64,000 bases of DNA from Zeugodacus cucurbitae (Eukaryota > Arthropoda > Insecta > Diptera > Tephritidae). The notes under the pieces were generated by a model. The model was not told the origin of the DNA and ran no database searches. It saw only the letters and a program-made list of their open reading frames with translations. Positions 48,301 through 60,418 of this stretch are shown piece after piece (the first letter of the stretch is position 1; every line of letters starts with the position of its first letter). The translations under genes were made by a program, and so were the position numbers. The stretch covers positions 55,731,501 to 55,795,500 of the forward strand of contig NC_071667.1 in the NCBI RefSeq assembly GCF_028554725.1. Direction: 5' to 3'.

Positions 48301-48630
48301 TTGTTGTTTTTAGTTTACTGCCGAAGTGAGGACCTTAATGTGGCACTCTGTCAAACACAAGATAATAGAAAAAGTTTTCCTGTTTTTATGAGAAGAATTA
48401 TTTCGAACTGCAAGTAATAAAATCGAGTAAAAATCGTTAAAATACCAATAACACTCATGTGAATTCATTTATGTACTCGTAGTATGAGTTCATGCCTACC
48501 CTATAGGAAATTTACAACAAAATAATAAAGCTATAAATGACATTTTCCAATTTCTGAGGTTCACGATATCATAGATATTATCAGAATATTGCTAAAAATC
48601 TGTTTTCTTCGTCGAAATAACAACTACAAA
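45358..48630. other. Gene-free stretch, no feature recognised
   Basis: AT-rich sequence with a short (CA)n at about 46670-46685. ORFs such as 46402-46614, 47509-47715 and 48214-48417 do not show known motifs. Confidence 0.4.
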
Positions 48631-48678
48631 TTTTGACAGTGCTAGATTTTGACAGTGCTAGATTTTGACAGTTCGACA
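48631..48678. repeat. Three 16-bp tandem units beside a mariner element
   Basis: TTTTGACAGTGCTAGA occurs twice exactly (48631-48646, 48647-48662) and a third time with changes (48663-48678). It lies about 15 bp before the left end of the mariner element. Confidence 0.8.
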
Positions 48679-48693
48679 CTTCAAACAGTACTA

Positions 48694-49414
48694 CGAGGGC
48701 TGCTATATATATTTCTGGCCTAATAATGAAAATAGGAATATTTATCAACGAAAATGGTTTTATTGTTTTTCAAAATATTCTCCATCGAGATTTATACACT
48801 TTTGCATGTGCTCAAACCAATTTTCGAAGCACCTTTTTTGAGCCTTTTTTTGAGCTATTGTCAAATTGTGCGGGATCCAACGAGAACAAACCTTTTTTAC
48901 GGCCAGGTGTTCATGCAATATCGAATGTATGCTGGTGGGAGAAATGCATAGGCATGCCTCTATCTGAAGGTATGTTACATGACGGTCTTGCATTATCAGT
49001 TCACGTACGGCATCGATGTTGTCTGGCACAACGGCTGTTTTTGGACGACCTTCACGGAATTCGTCTTTGAGCGAGCGTCGGCCACGATTGAATTCGTTGT
49101 ACCAGTTTTTCACAGTGCTATAGGATGGTGCTTCATAGCCATACAAAGATTTTAGTTCATCGATGCACTCTTGTCGCGATAATCCACGTCGAAAGTTGTG
49201 AAAAATGATCACACGAAAATGTTCACGAGTTAATTCCATTTTTTGGCCGAGATGAATTTTTTAATTCCCTGTAAATAAAACAATTCACGATTAAATGACA
49301 AAACGTTTTGAGTGATGTTATGCTCAAAAATGTCAAACTTTCCTATGGAAATGTCAGATTGCACCTGGCAACACTTAGTGTTGCCTAGGCCAGAAATATA
49401 TATAGCAGCCCTCG
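48694..49414 (-). mobile_element. Mariner element, 721 bp, intact TIRs and deleted core
   Basis: Inverted ends of about 29 bp starting CGAGGGCTGCTATATATATT (48694) with the complement at 49414 are flanked by TA on both sides (48692-48693 and 49415-49416). A complete mariner is about 1.3 kb, so roughly 550-600 bp are missing from the interior. The remaining ORF is described separately. The ends agree so well that this copy should still be mobilisable by an active relative. Confidence 0.9.
48760..49239 (-). CDS. Mariner transposase with in-frame loss of the catalytic domain
   Basis: An open frame of 159 codons begins MELTREHFRVIIFHNFRRGL and contains the paired helix-turn-helix DNA-binding region: SRQECIDELKSLYG and YSTVKNWYNEFNRGRRSL, then HVTYLQIEACLCISPTSIHSI. 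It reaches the WIPHNLT motif at about residue 120. There it jumps, after IAQKK, directly to CFENWFEHMQKCINLDGEYF, which is the extreme C-terminus of mariner transposases of about 340 residues. The whole DD34D catalytic segment is gone yet the frame is kept. The product, if made, would bind the element ends without cutting. Full-length relatives are inferred from family knowledge, not present in the window. Confidence 0.85.
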   Translation of the reverse strand: MELTREHFRVIIFHNFRRGLSRQECIDELKSLYGYEAPSYSTVKNWYNEFNRGRRSLKDEFREGRPKTAVVPDNIDAVRELIMQDRHVTYLQIEACLCISPTSIHSILHEHLAVKKVCSRWIPHNLTIAQKKAQKRCFENWFEHMQKCINLDGEYFEKQ

Positions 49415-49416
49415 TA

Positions 49417-51203
49417 TACCCTTTAGATTTGAGTAGAACGAAAACAAATTACACTATCCAAACATTTTGAATTCGTGTTTATGTGCTTCTTACCTCTCTA
49501 AATACCTCGACTTGCTAAAACTTCTTGTATCGGGTTGCTATAACCTCAAAAATTGTCTTGAAGTGCGATGATGTAGTTCTGAAAAAGGAGTTAATGTATC
49601 ACAACTCCTTAATCGTTAGTCGGTAACGAGTCTCTAATGATTTTTAAAGAAAATAACGCTAATTTTATTTAATTTATCTGATTTAATTTTCTCTCATAGC
49701 TTGAATACCATAATTAGATGACCCACAAAGAAGTTTTCTACGCCAGATGTTTGGTTAGGATAAAGCGTATTAATATGCAGAGCAAAGTATCGACAACAAG
49801 CCTTTACAAACCAATGTGCAATATCATTTCTGTAATGAGAAAAGTTTTTCGCGCATAATGTTACATAGTTTACGAATTCTTGCCACTTCTTCTTTCGCAT
49901 TGCACGACGCCATGCATATTTAAATATTATTGTGTCTTTGCCGATTTTCTTTTAATAATTTTTGTTTTGCATTCGAACGCCTACGCATTTTATCTTATTC
50001 ACGTTGTCTCATTGCATTCTTCCCTTATAGGAAAATGAATAAATACATTATCGCATAATTCAATTGAAAAAGCACTTTGAATAATAACTTGGCTATCGAA
50101 CCATAAAAGGCGCGCCACCTTTGCCATTCAAGAATTGTTGAAAAATAGTATACGAAAAAAAAGTAAAAATAAACAACACGAAAAACGCAAAGAAAACGTG
50201 CAAAAGAAATACACTTGAGAGTAGGCTCACTGCAATAGGTGTGGAGGTGCCGGAGCATTTGCGTAATCTGACACCCACCACTGGGTACAAAAAAAAATAA
50301 AAATATAACAAAAACAAAAACGGCGAAGACTGTGACTGACAAATGACGAACGACCCAACTAACGAACGAGCGATTTGCAATTCAAGCGCTGTACCACCTT
50401 TTGAGTCTCAGTAACGCCCCATAGACCAGACACGACCAGTCTCACCGCGCATATAGTCAAAGAGCTGAGTGATGACGTTGAGCATATGCCATAAGAATAG
50501 AGCAGCTTCAATTTAAATGTGTGTATATAGTATAATAATAACAATCATGCTGATATTCGATACTTTCACCACGCAAATGCAACACTGGGGCAAAAATAAA
50601 AATTATAAACACAAATGGAATTTGCAATAAGGCGCTTACAATTATTAGCGTCTTAACCGCAAAAAGAATTGTTCGTGTTTCACGCTTCTGCAACTACATA
50701 TAATAAGAAGAACAACAACAACAGCTAATTACTTGACAGTTACAAGCGCAGGCATCTTGTGTCTAAACAATGTTTCGCAACATAACTATGTTAACTGTTG
50801 CTGCTGTTTGCCGCAGCCCTTTGTTGCTTGCTTCTTGCTGCCTAAGCTTTAATGCAGGTTGATGGAACCAGCTTCAGGTTTAGTGCCAGACTTGCATTTT
50901 TGCATTTTGAATATATTTAAATAATTATTTATATATGTGTAGCGGCATGTTTGGAAGCTAGTGGCATTTACTGTGTTGGAGACATAGCGGTGACAACCAG
51001 TCTTAAAGTATTTGTGTAACGGTCTTGCTATAGCGATCTTATAATTTTTAGGCAAACTGTGCTTAGGCGACTGCCTATGCCACCCATTGTCTGTTGGTCA
51101 GTGTTTGAGATAAAACTGTAAACTTTAAATACCAGGCATCAGTAACTTCCATATATACAGTGCTGGTGAAAAAAGTGCACTGCACTAATAAACTGTTAAT
51201 TAG
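49417..51203. other. Gene-free stretch, no feature recognised
   Basis: AT-rich sequence. Overlapping minus-strand frames at 50025-50380 are hydrophobic, Phe-rich by composition, and lack known motifs. Confidence 0.4.
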
Positions 51204-51546
51204 TATTGGTCTACAACTTTGCTTCCGCCGTTTTCCAATAGATGTCTCTAGGGTCAAGCACTGGTCGATTAAGTCGATTAAATCGTTTTATATCGATCTT
51301 GGCCATTTGTGTCAACATTAACCCAACAAAATATTTGTAGAGATCTGTTTGCATCCCAAACTTATTCTCAACTGAAAATGTCACTTTTTGAGCCGAATTC
51401 TCGACATTTGCGGCAAATTTTGCTTTTCTTTTTTAATTCCAAGGAAAATGATGCTAAGACTCATCGACATTTGTAACCGTTTTTATACAAAAAAAAAAAC
51501 TTAAATTTACAAAAAAAACCGGCGGAAAGTAAGTTGTAGACCTAAT
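51204..51546 (+). mobile_element. MITE copy 2 (CTTCCGCCGTTTT family)
   Basis: The best preserved copy, about 343 bp. The left end reads GGTCTACAACTTTGCTTCCG and the right end is its complement with few changes (GGCGGAAAGTAAGTTGTAGA). The interior aligns along its whole length with copies 1 and 3, including AATAGATG(T)TCTAG(A/G)G and ACATTTGTAACCGTTTTTAT. No coding capacity. Confidence 0.85.
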
Positions 51547-53307
51547 ACTTAAAAGATTTTAGTTTACAAAAAATGGCGGAAAATCATAAAATACTATAAA
51601 TATCGTTCTTTCAACAGAATATTGATTCTAAAAAGTCTAAAAACAGTTTTAGGAAAATTTATTCGATGAAGGATTATGAAGGATGATAGGATGATGAATT
51701 CGATGAGATGACCGGTTCAATTTTCTGATACCAAACGGGTTTATAATCTATTTCTGAACGGTGGTGGTAGCTTTCAAGAATGACTTGGCTTTTATTGTCT
51801 CCGATTTGTTGAATTCGTCTTCAATTAACAGAATAACTATAGGAAAATAATAATATAGAAAGACTTCCAAATGCATAGAAAATATTCGAATACGATTCGT
51901 TGTTTTTGTTGTTGTCTCTAACATTGTTTTTGCTATTGTGATAAGGTCAAAACATTCCACAAATGATATAAATAATATAAATCCGGCTCAATTCCTGTTA
52001 AGGAGTCCTTAACTGTCGTGGAAACTAATCTCACCACATCAGCTGTTAAATAATAAATTGAATATGAATTTTTATTTTTGAAATTTTATTAGCTTACCAA
52101 TGCGGTGCTATTATTTCGCCCAGTACTGTGCTCATAACTAAAACACATTGAAATGCATGCCGCCTATGTGACAAACCGCTTTTTGTCTGTAATTTTAATC
52201 GCTTTCAGTTTCCCAACGCAGCAGCGCCGTTGTGTGTGCGCTAAGTATGTATTTTATTATTTCGCCTATATTTTTACTTATTTTTTCGTTTTTCGATTTT
52301 CCATTGCAACCGCATTCTTCCAGTTTCATTTGCAACAAACAAGTTTGTGTTTTTCTTTCTTATTTTCTGCGTCCAACCAGATAGCCCCAGCGGCTAGCTA
52401 GTGTATTATCCACTCAAGCATTGTCATTTCTTTTCTCCTTGTGTGTGTGTGTGTGTGTGTGCGTCTACACTTTCGCAATGCTTAATTCCATTCCAATTTC
52501 AATTCCACTGCTAATTAAAGCCAGCGTCACATAATCAACTCTTACCCACTTTGTTGGCCGTTGTGTTGTTGTTTGATGGCGCCGAAATGGAAATGCGCAC
52601 CAAAGCTCACCTTATCTATCGGCGGTCTTTTATAGTGTATTTGGGCATTGATGTTGCTGCAGGTGGGTTGATGGCAGTGCGATCAGTGGGGCGGCAAATG
52701 CATTTTTTTCTGGAGAAAAGATAAAAAAAAAACTTTTACAGTTTTATGTGAGTTTGCCTTATTAGGCTCTTTTCAATTGCCTGGTCGTTTCTTCGACATA
52801 TGATTTATGTGTGACCATTAATGCTTTTGACATAACTGTTTGTCGTTTTGGCTGGCTTTCCTTTGCGATTCAACACAATTCCTACTTGTGACATTATGCA
52901 TTCAGTTTTTGTTTTATGTTTATTCGAAAAAAGCACTTCTGTGGAAATGGTGTGAAAATATAATAATAAAATTGTATTTATTGCTTCCTTTTGGCTTTGT
53001 TTATTATGCAATTGCTGATTACATTTAGTGTGTCAAGTGCTTGTGTTTAAGCCAAGCTGTCGGTCGATACTCGTATATTTGTTTTAGTCTTTGTACGCGT
53101 GGCTGGCAAATAAAACTCAAGTGCTTTTTAAAGTGGTTTCAAAAACAAAGCTTTCTTTTCTCTTTTTTCGCCAGCAGTTGAGAGTTTGGCAAAATCGAGA
53201 TTTTGTTTATTAAATTATTCATTTAAATCTGAAATCTATATTGGTTGCTCGACAGCTACTAAAGTTATTCGGTGGACTTAGTAGCTAAAATTCGGAAAAG
53301 GCAATGA
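51547..53307. other. Gene-free stretch with a (GT)n microsatellite
   Basis: A (TG)n run lies at about 52440-52461. The ORFs at 52153-52401 and 52805-53028 look like chance. No gene recognised. Confidence 0.5.
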
Positions 53308-53635
53308 TATTAGGTCTTTGCTTCCGCCGTTTTTTTTGTAAATTTAATTTTTTTGTATAAAAATGGTTAAAAATGTCGATGAGCCTAGCCACACTTTTCT
53401 TAGAATTAAAAAATAAAAGCAAAATTTCCCCCAAATGTCGAGAATTCGGCTCAAAAAGTGACATTTTCAGTTGAGAATAAGTTTGGGATGCAAACAGATC
53501 TCTACAAATATTTTGTTGGGTTAATGTTAACACAAACGTCCAAAATCGATATAAAAAAAATCGATTTAATCGACCAGTGCTTGACCCTAGAGACATCTAT
53601 TGGAAAACGGCGGAAGCAAAGTTGTAGACCTAATA
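53308..53635 (-). mobile_element. MITE copy 3 (CTTCCGCCGTTTT family), reverse orientation
   Basis: About 328 bp. Read on the minus strand it aligns with copies 1 and 2 from GGTCTACAACTTTGCTTCCG to the opposite end; the far end lacks the TACAAC hexamer. It lies only 1.8 kb from copy 2 in the opposite orientation, so the pair forms an inverted repeat at larger scale. Confidence 0.85.
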
Positions 53636-53829
53636 ACTCGCATGTTGGTTGACAAATTGGCTATAAGAGTTCTTGTGCTCTAGTATAGACTATTTAAATC
53701 AATTATGGGTTGAGTTCGAGGATGACAGCTGAAGTTGTAATCACAAAACATGTGTCTTAAAAGAATATTGACACAAAATGTAGTCAATTCTATCCCATTA
53801 CTGTCGGAAAATATTAAAAGGTAAAATGA
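53636..53829. other. Spacer between MITE copy 3 and the RT fragment
   Basis: Nothing recognised. Confidence 0.4.
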
Positions 53830-54545
53830 TTTCAACGCGTTCTCTTTATGGAACTGTATGGAAATAATGAGATGAGATAGGCGAAGTCATTATGTCTGCG
53901 ACCTATAGATCTGCATAAGTAGGAGTTTAGTCTGCTACAGTATTCAGAACGAAGTTGCGCAAGGGTTACTTTAGTTTCGCGAGGCAACTCGCGCTCTGTG
54001 CCTGCGATGGTGGGGTATTGTTGCTCCAAGTACGCCATTCACGGGGAGGGAGTCAATGAAGGAGTTAATAGCTCCTCTGTGAATGGCGTTCAGTGCTTGT
54101 CTATAGTTTGTCACATCCGAAGTCCTGCGGGTATAGTCTTTTAGGTAGTCGACGTATTTCAGGAAGGTACTCTTGATGGTTCTGGGAGGCGGCTCGGTTT
54201 CCAGTAGGTGACTACAGGGATGGTTTCTGCGAAAGCATCCCAACAGAAACTATTTGGGAAGCATTACGTTATCCTCCTAGACAGGTAGCATACGGGCCTC
54301 ATTATGAAGGTGCTCGACTGGAGACATAAAGAGCCAACCTGTAGCTGTTCGGAGAGCGGTGTTTTGACAAGTCTGAAGCTTCCCCATCTGCGTACAATCC
54401 CCACAACAGCCGATTCTACGACACCGGGATTGACTCGGATTTTCGGATCCGACCAAGGGCTGTTATTTCGGGGACCCAGACCAGTCTGAATCGGTAAGTT
54501 CTAGTTTTGGAACTCTCTTTAGGTATAGTGCAGTTCTAACTAACT
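53830..54545 (-). pseudogene. Jockey-clade RT, C-terminal fragment, frameshifted
   Basis: The minus strand carries, in order, CQNTALRTATGWLFMSPVEHLHNEA (about 54290-54390, in two frames), then FLLGCFRRNHPCSHLLETEPPPRTIKSTF (about 54160-54255), SDVTNYRQALNAIHRGAINS with PVNGVLG (to about 54030), and LPRETKVTLAQLRSEYCSRLNSYL (about 53905-53980). These are the standard terminal blocks of jockey-type ORF2 proteins. Stops and frameshifts interrupt them. The RT core and any endonuclease are absent. Confidence 0.75.
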
Positions 54546-57399
54546 ACATACATCAAAACCGTAAAAGCTGTACTATAAGGTCGGAGGAGTTGTTAGGTTA
54601 AAAAAAAACTTATTACTACCATATATACTATATTACTACTAACTTTGGAACTAGTAATAGATAAAATTGAGCTTTGCGAAACAAAACCTAACTTTTAGCG
54701 CTGCTAGTTCATATTGAGCTGAGTAGCTGAGTTTCAGGTAGAATATCAAAGAAGGATAACTAAGACGCTTAATGATAAATTTAAGTCCTTAGGTATTAGA
54801 ATATTTTCTCTCTGATAATGAACTAGCTATATGGTGAGCTTTCATATATAAGTAGGTATGTAAGTGCATATGTATGTATATATACCGCAATTTCTTATTG
54901 ACGTCATGCATTACAAATAAGTTTCATTTCCAAACTAGTAAAGTAAAGCAATTGTAAAGTATCAGATAACTCAGTGCGTATATGAGTAATTCATATAATT
55001 TAATTTCGTTTCACAGTTCGTTGAAATCGCTGTCGCATTTTCATATGAAGAAACACTTTTTATAATAAATACACAAATATATATGAATATATACACAAAT
55101 ATATATATATACATATATGTATGTACTATGTGTTGGTACAAATGAGAAACAAATATTAAATTAAATCCGGTGTTTTTCTGAGTATTAATTACCCGTTTAA
55201 TTACTATTTAAAGACAATTTAAACTAATTAAATGTGAAATTGAATAAATTTGATTTAAATAAATAAAATTTACACTTGATTAACAATGCTATTATTAATT
55301 GAGTATTTTATAATTAATTACAAATTACATTAATTTAGTTTTTCATGTTTAAAAAATTTTCCATTTTGTTCTCAAACTAATTCAATTTCCAAATGAACTG
55401 TTAAATAGCACTCGTCTTCAAGAGTTAATGTTATTCTTTCATACTAGCGCTGACCTAATTTACGGACGATCGATAAAAAAAGCACTAAACGTGAATTTAT
55501 TTACTTTGTATGTAGGGATATATTTCGTGTTTGTAAATGTCTACAAACCTACCACATTTGAGCTCCCTTTGTTTGTAAACACTTAGTACATGCTAAATGT
55601 ATGTGCGCTTTGTGTTTAACCTTGATGAGGCTCAACGGTATAATTTTCTTCAATAGAGCTAGAACTCGACAGGGTGATTTCATATTTCAAATAGGAAAGT
55701 GGAAGTTTTTCATGAAGTTATCAACACTCCTGAGCTATTTTTTAAGCTAATGAATAATAGATATTTCTCAGTTGTCTAATAAACTATAAGACTTTATTTT
55801 TGGCGACTTATCATATATATATATATATATATGTATGTATTTTAATTAAAATATATTATGTTTTCAGCATTACATACAAATTATGTACCCATTACAACAA
55901 AAGCAATTGTTAAAATTAGTTTTATTTTTATGAGCACTTCAAAGAAATAAATAACCGGTACAGCGCTGTACTTCAATGCAGTGTTTTTTCACAATCTACT
56001 CTGATAACTTTGATAAGCCAGTACTTCAACATTTTTTTACGATACCCAAAAGTTGCGCTCCACTCCTCAATCTCAAGTAAAATGTTTAAATTTTATTTTT
56101 GCCTGCAAATGGACAAAACCATATCATCCTCATCTATGTAACTATTTATTGTGTACACAATAGCCATTATTATTCATTACATTTTTTTCATGGAAAAACA
56201 GAAACACTTAAAAATGTGTCAAGCTAACAAAGTTTTGTTATGTAAATATTACATTAAAAAATAATAGCGTAAATATGTGTATTATTAAATGTATTTTTCA
56301 ATGTTTGTTTTATTTTTTTTTTTTGTTTCTGTTTTTGTTTTCTGTTTGGTTTCTGTTTCTGTTTTTTTCTGTTTCTGTTTTTTGAATACTTACATGCATA
56401 TTTTTCATCTGCGGACTGTTGGAAAAATAAAATGAGAATATATGTCAACATTATCTACTTAACAGCTATCGAATACAATATCTTGATATCTGTTATAACT
56501 ATAGGGCTTTAAGTGCTTCAGTGTATATAGACAAGTGTACAATAAGTGCAGACATATATATAAAATTAAAAAAAAAATGTGTATGTGTATGTATGTATGT
56601 ATATTCTTAAGTGTGTGTGTATACTTACAAAAAGGTAGAGACAGCTCCCCTTCATCAATTGCTTGTGACTAAACAAATTTCCAGACGCTGTTGAATGCAT
56701 TTCGTATATTACATATTTGTTTTTCTGAACACATATCAACACACTTACATATGTAAAACATACATACATACATTAATATATATATTCATTTGCACTCACT
56801 GCCTGTCTATATTGAAGTAACAGAGTGGCGTTGCAGCAATATAAAAAGATATTTGCCATATACACATTTTTTATATGAAGCAATCATATATTTACAAATT
56901 CACACATACTTACATATGTACATACAGACAACTTTATATTTGTGTCATTCTTTTGTCACGAATACCTTTTTGCTATGCGTGCAAGCGTACGCAAAGGCAA
57001 AGCAAAGGATCAGCAACTAAATTAATGGCAAAGGCGACGTTCGCTGCTGCTGTCGCTCTTGCTGGTGGGCCGCACCCTACATTGACACTTGTACGCGTTG
57101 TGCACCAAAATAAAAGTAAATATGTAGAAATATTTCTTTGGGAATGAAGGAAATCGTGCGGCTGTGTGGCAGCTGAATTACTGCTAACTGCGTGTCATAA
57201 AACTTTGCAAGGGAAATTATTTGTGTAGGTGCTGGAGCTGGTGTGGGTGCTGTTGTGTTTGCCGCTGCTGCTCTCGTCTTTTGTAAGCCGTTGACATTCT
57301 TATATCCACAAATAATCATCAACATATAAATGTCAAGTCATATGGAGTGTGTTTTGTTAGGGTGTGCGCTTATATGGATGTTGTTTTAAATATTTTTTA
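54546..57399. other. Gene-free stretch with simple sequence
   Basis: Contains TA/TATG simple sequence (for example 55078-55125, 55811-55838), a TTTCTGTTTC-type run (about 56320-56385), and a GC-richer patch at about 57000-57290. No supported gene. Confidence 0.4.
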
Positions 57400-58315
57400 T
57401 AAAAAAAATTTACACAAATATATTAAAATGAAATATTAAAAGTAATGGCATGAATCTAAAAAATATATACATTAATGGAATGAAAAAATTAAAAATATTA
57501 AAAATAAAAAATATAAAAAATAGGAAAAATAATATAAAACATAATAATAAAAAACAATAGAAAATATAAAATAAAAAAAAATATATATATATATAAAAAA
57601 TAAAAAATATTTAAAAAATATACAAAAATAAAAGGAAAAAATAATAAAAACTAATACAAAATATAAAATAAAAAAAAATAAAGTTATATTAAAAAATAAT
57701 AAAAAGCAGTGAAAATAATTAAAAAAAAAAACAAAAAAATGTAAAAAGTAAAAAAAATAATAAAATAATAAAATTAAAAAAAAATTTAAAATAAAAAAAA
57801 TACAAAAAATACTAAAAAATATATACAAAAATAAAAAGAAAAAATATAAAAAATAAGCAAATATTAAAAAATAATAAAAAGCAATGAAAATAATTTAAAA
57901 AATATATAAAAAATATAAAAAACAATAGAAAAATATAGAAAAATATAAAAAAATACAAAATAATAAAAAATAATAAATAAATAAAAAATAGAAGAAAAAT
58001 AATATAAAAAATATAATTAAAAATATAAGCAAATTATAAAAAAAAATAATAAGACGATATAATAAAAAAATATAATTAAAAATAATAAAAAAATATAATT
58101 AAAAATAATAAAAAAATATAATTAAAAATATAAACAAATTAAAAAAAATAATAATAATAAAAATATATAATAAAAAATAATAAATAACAAATAATAAAAA
58201 TATAATTAAAAATATAAACAACTTATAAAAAAATAAACAATAAAAAAATATAATAAAAAATATAAAAAAAAGTAAATAAAAAAGCAAAATATTATAAAAT
58301 TATAAAAAATACTTA
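57400..58315. repeat. A-rich low-complexity tract, (AATAAAAAATA)n-like
   Basis: About 0.9 kb is almost only A and T on the plus strand in units such as AATATAAAAAATA and AATAATAAAAA, with a few higher-order repeats (TATAATTAAAAATAATAAAA near 58070-58120). It is compositionally the complement of the 16.5-17.6 kb tract. Phe/Ile-rich minus-strand ORFs here are artefacts. Confidence 0.85.
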
Positions 58316-58789
58316 TACTTCTTCTTCAATTATTTTTTTTTTGTTTTTCACACATGTCAGATTAGTTTTAGTTACACTTTTAGTTCGTTACCAGAACACA
58401 CATGTACATAAGTACAAAATGAAAATATGCGGTCTGATAACTTAGTGATAATAAAATTTATAATCTCTTTCTTGCGAGAGAAGCTCATTAGAGCATTCCT
58501 CAATACGAAAATGATGCCATAAGAAAATCGTAAAAGAAAAACAAATAAAATACCAATTAGTTGCTGATAACATAAACGGAATTTCCCTTTCTAAAACGTT
58601 AGACTCAAGTAAAGTAGACAAGCATTCACTTTATATACTATTTTCACACTTTCACTGCGAATGTGCGCTCAAATTTTATAATTAAATCTGTTGAGCGGCG
58701 CTAATTTATGTTCTACTCTCGCATTTAACAGTTTACAAAGCAGATTTAAACAATTACTTAGCGGTTACTTAAGGAAGCGTGGAATGAAA
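58316..58789. other. Sequence between two A-rich tracts
   Basis: Normal complexity, no ORF or feature recognised. Confidence 0.4.
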
Positions 58790-59010
58790 AATAAGATGTT
58801 AAACAATAAAAAGTAAAATTTAATCAACAAAGAAAAATTTAATTTAAAAAAATTAAATTAAAAATAACAAATTAAAATTAAAAAACAATAAAAATAAAAA
58901 CTTAAAACGAATAAAAAAATAAAAAAAAAAATAAATAAAAAATAAAATAAAAAAAAATAAAAATAAAAAAAATAAAAATTAAAGAAATTAAAAATAATAA
59001 AAAAAAAATG
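58790..59010. repeat. Second A-rich low-complexity tract
   Basis: Made of AAATTAAAAA, AAAATAAAAA and similar units on the plus strand. Confidence 0.8.
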
Positions 59011-60418
59011 GTAAAAAATCTTATAATTTTTTGTATGTTAAAATACTATAACGAGTATCTACTTAGCGATGCTTAAGACAGAATTATAATAATACCGTTT
59101 CTTTGATTGACAGTTAGCTTTATTTGATTATAGCTGTACTTATATTCCACATATTTCATTTGTTGCCCACACTTTGTGTCCAATTTCTGAACCGCTTTAA
59201 TTTGTGGAATTTCGTTCTCTTCTATAAAATGGTTATTGATTTCCGTAGCTGATAGAAACAAACAAAAAAGCTTTTTATCTTCTGCGCTTCGGCGCCAGCA
59301 TCGTTGCGATAAATATCCATAACAAATACATATGTACATTTTTATATTACTTTTATTATTATAAATTGTTTATTTGTTCCAACTTCTATCAGTTATACTT
59401 AACACTAATTTTCTTCTTTTATCTTTTGCAGGTATGTTTTTTCGAATCTGTATAAAACTGCTTGGTTATGCGTGAGTGTTTAACCGGTTACGGATTCCTA
59501 ACAACTATTTATTTTCAATTATTTTTTTTTTCTTTTGGTGTTTACTTTATTTAATGAGAGTAGAACAATGTACTTTCATAAAAAATTGGGAAATATTTTT
59601 TAAAAAATTAGAAATTTTTTTTTTTAATTTTCAAAAATATTTTTTTTTTTTTTAATTTCAAAAATATTATTTAAAGATGATAAATCGGGGTACAGTTCTT
59701 TCTTGTATATTACCGTTTTTCGGGCCGAGGAAACAAATTTCGACGTTTGCTTTTATCTGAAACCCCCGCTAGGTGGTGCTGTAGTACAAATGTCGTTCAT
59801 TTTTGTGTTTTCTGGGATAAGTAGTATTTTTTTTTGGTTTTGAAACACAGCCGTGCTTTCCTTTGATATAAGACATACGTTTGAGAAGTAAAATTCATCC
59901 ATAATTTTCGAATATATTAAACTGCGAATTTCGTTAAGTTTCTCTGAAACAACGAAACTAGAATTGAATTCAATTGCTTTGTAGTTAGACCTTACCTTCA
60001 AAAACACGAGCATACATTTGGCAACTAAATGATATAATGGAATTTCAAATTTAGGTTTTATTAAAATCTATTTTATTTTCGTTTATAGTGTTTTGCTTCA
60101 AAGCCACCTCATAAGCTTATGATTCACATTTAATAAGAAACATGATTTTTATAACTTTTTTATTTACTATATCTGCTATCGAATTAAAAAAAAACAATAA
60201 ATAACAGTGAAGATATTCAGACCAAATTCGCTAACTTAGTAACTTTTTACCGTTATCATGATTTATAAACATTTTTCCACTATTACTTGTTAAAATAAAT
60301 TCAAATAATTTTAAAAAATATTAACTAAACATCAAATCAATCACCGAATTTGGTCCAAATACCCAAACTAACAATTAAAATATACAATCTCAACTAGTTG
60401 TACTTTAATTACTCAAAT
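59011..60418. other. 3' flank of the neprilysin-like gene and intergenic DNA
   Basis: Short T runs around 59520-59660. A minus-strand ORF of 86 codons (59753-60013) has no recognisable motif. The last stretch before 60419 is the presumed 3' UTR. Confidence 0.4.

Noticed and set aside
50025..50380. Overlapping minus-strand ORFs of about 100 codons, Phe-rich
   Set aside because: Two frames overlap the same DNA and the composition follows local A-rich sequence; no motif.
57472..58287. Minus-strand hydrophobic ORFs resembling membrane proteins
   Set aside because: They are translations of A/T low-complexity DNA, not proteins.
59753..60013. 86-codon minus-strand ORF
   Set aside because: Normal composition but no motif, no splice or UTR context, and probably chance in an AT-rich intergenic region.
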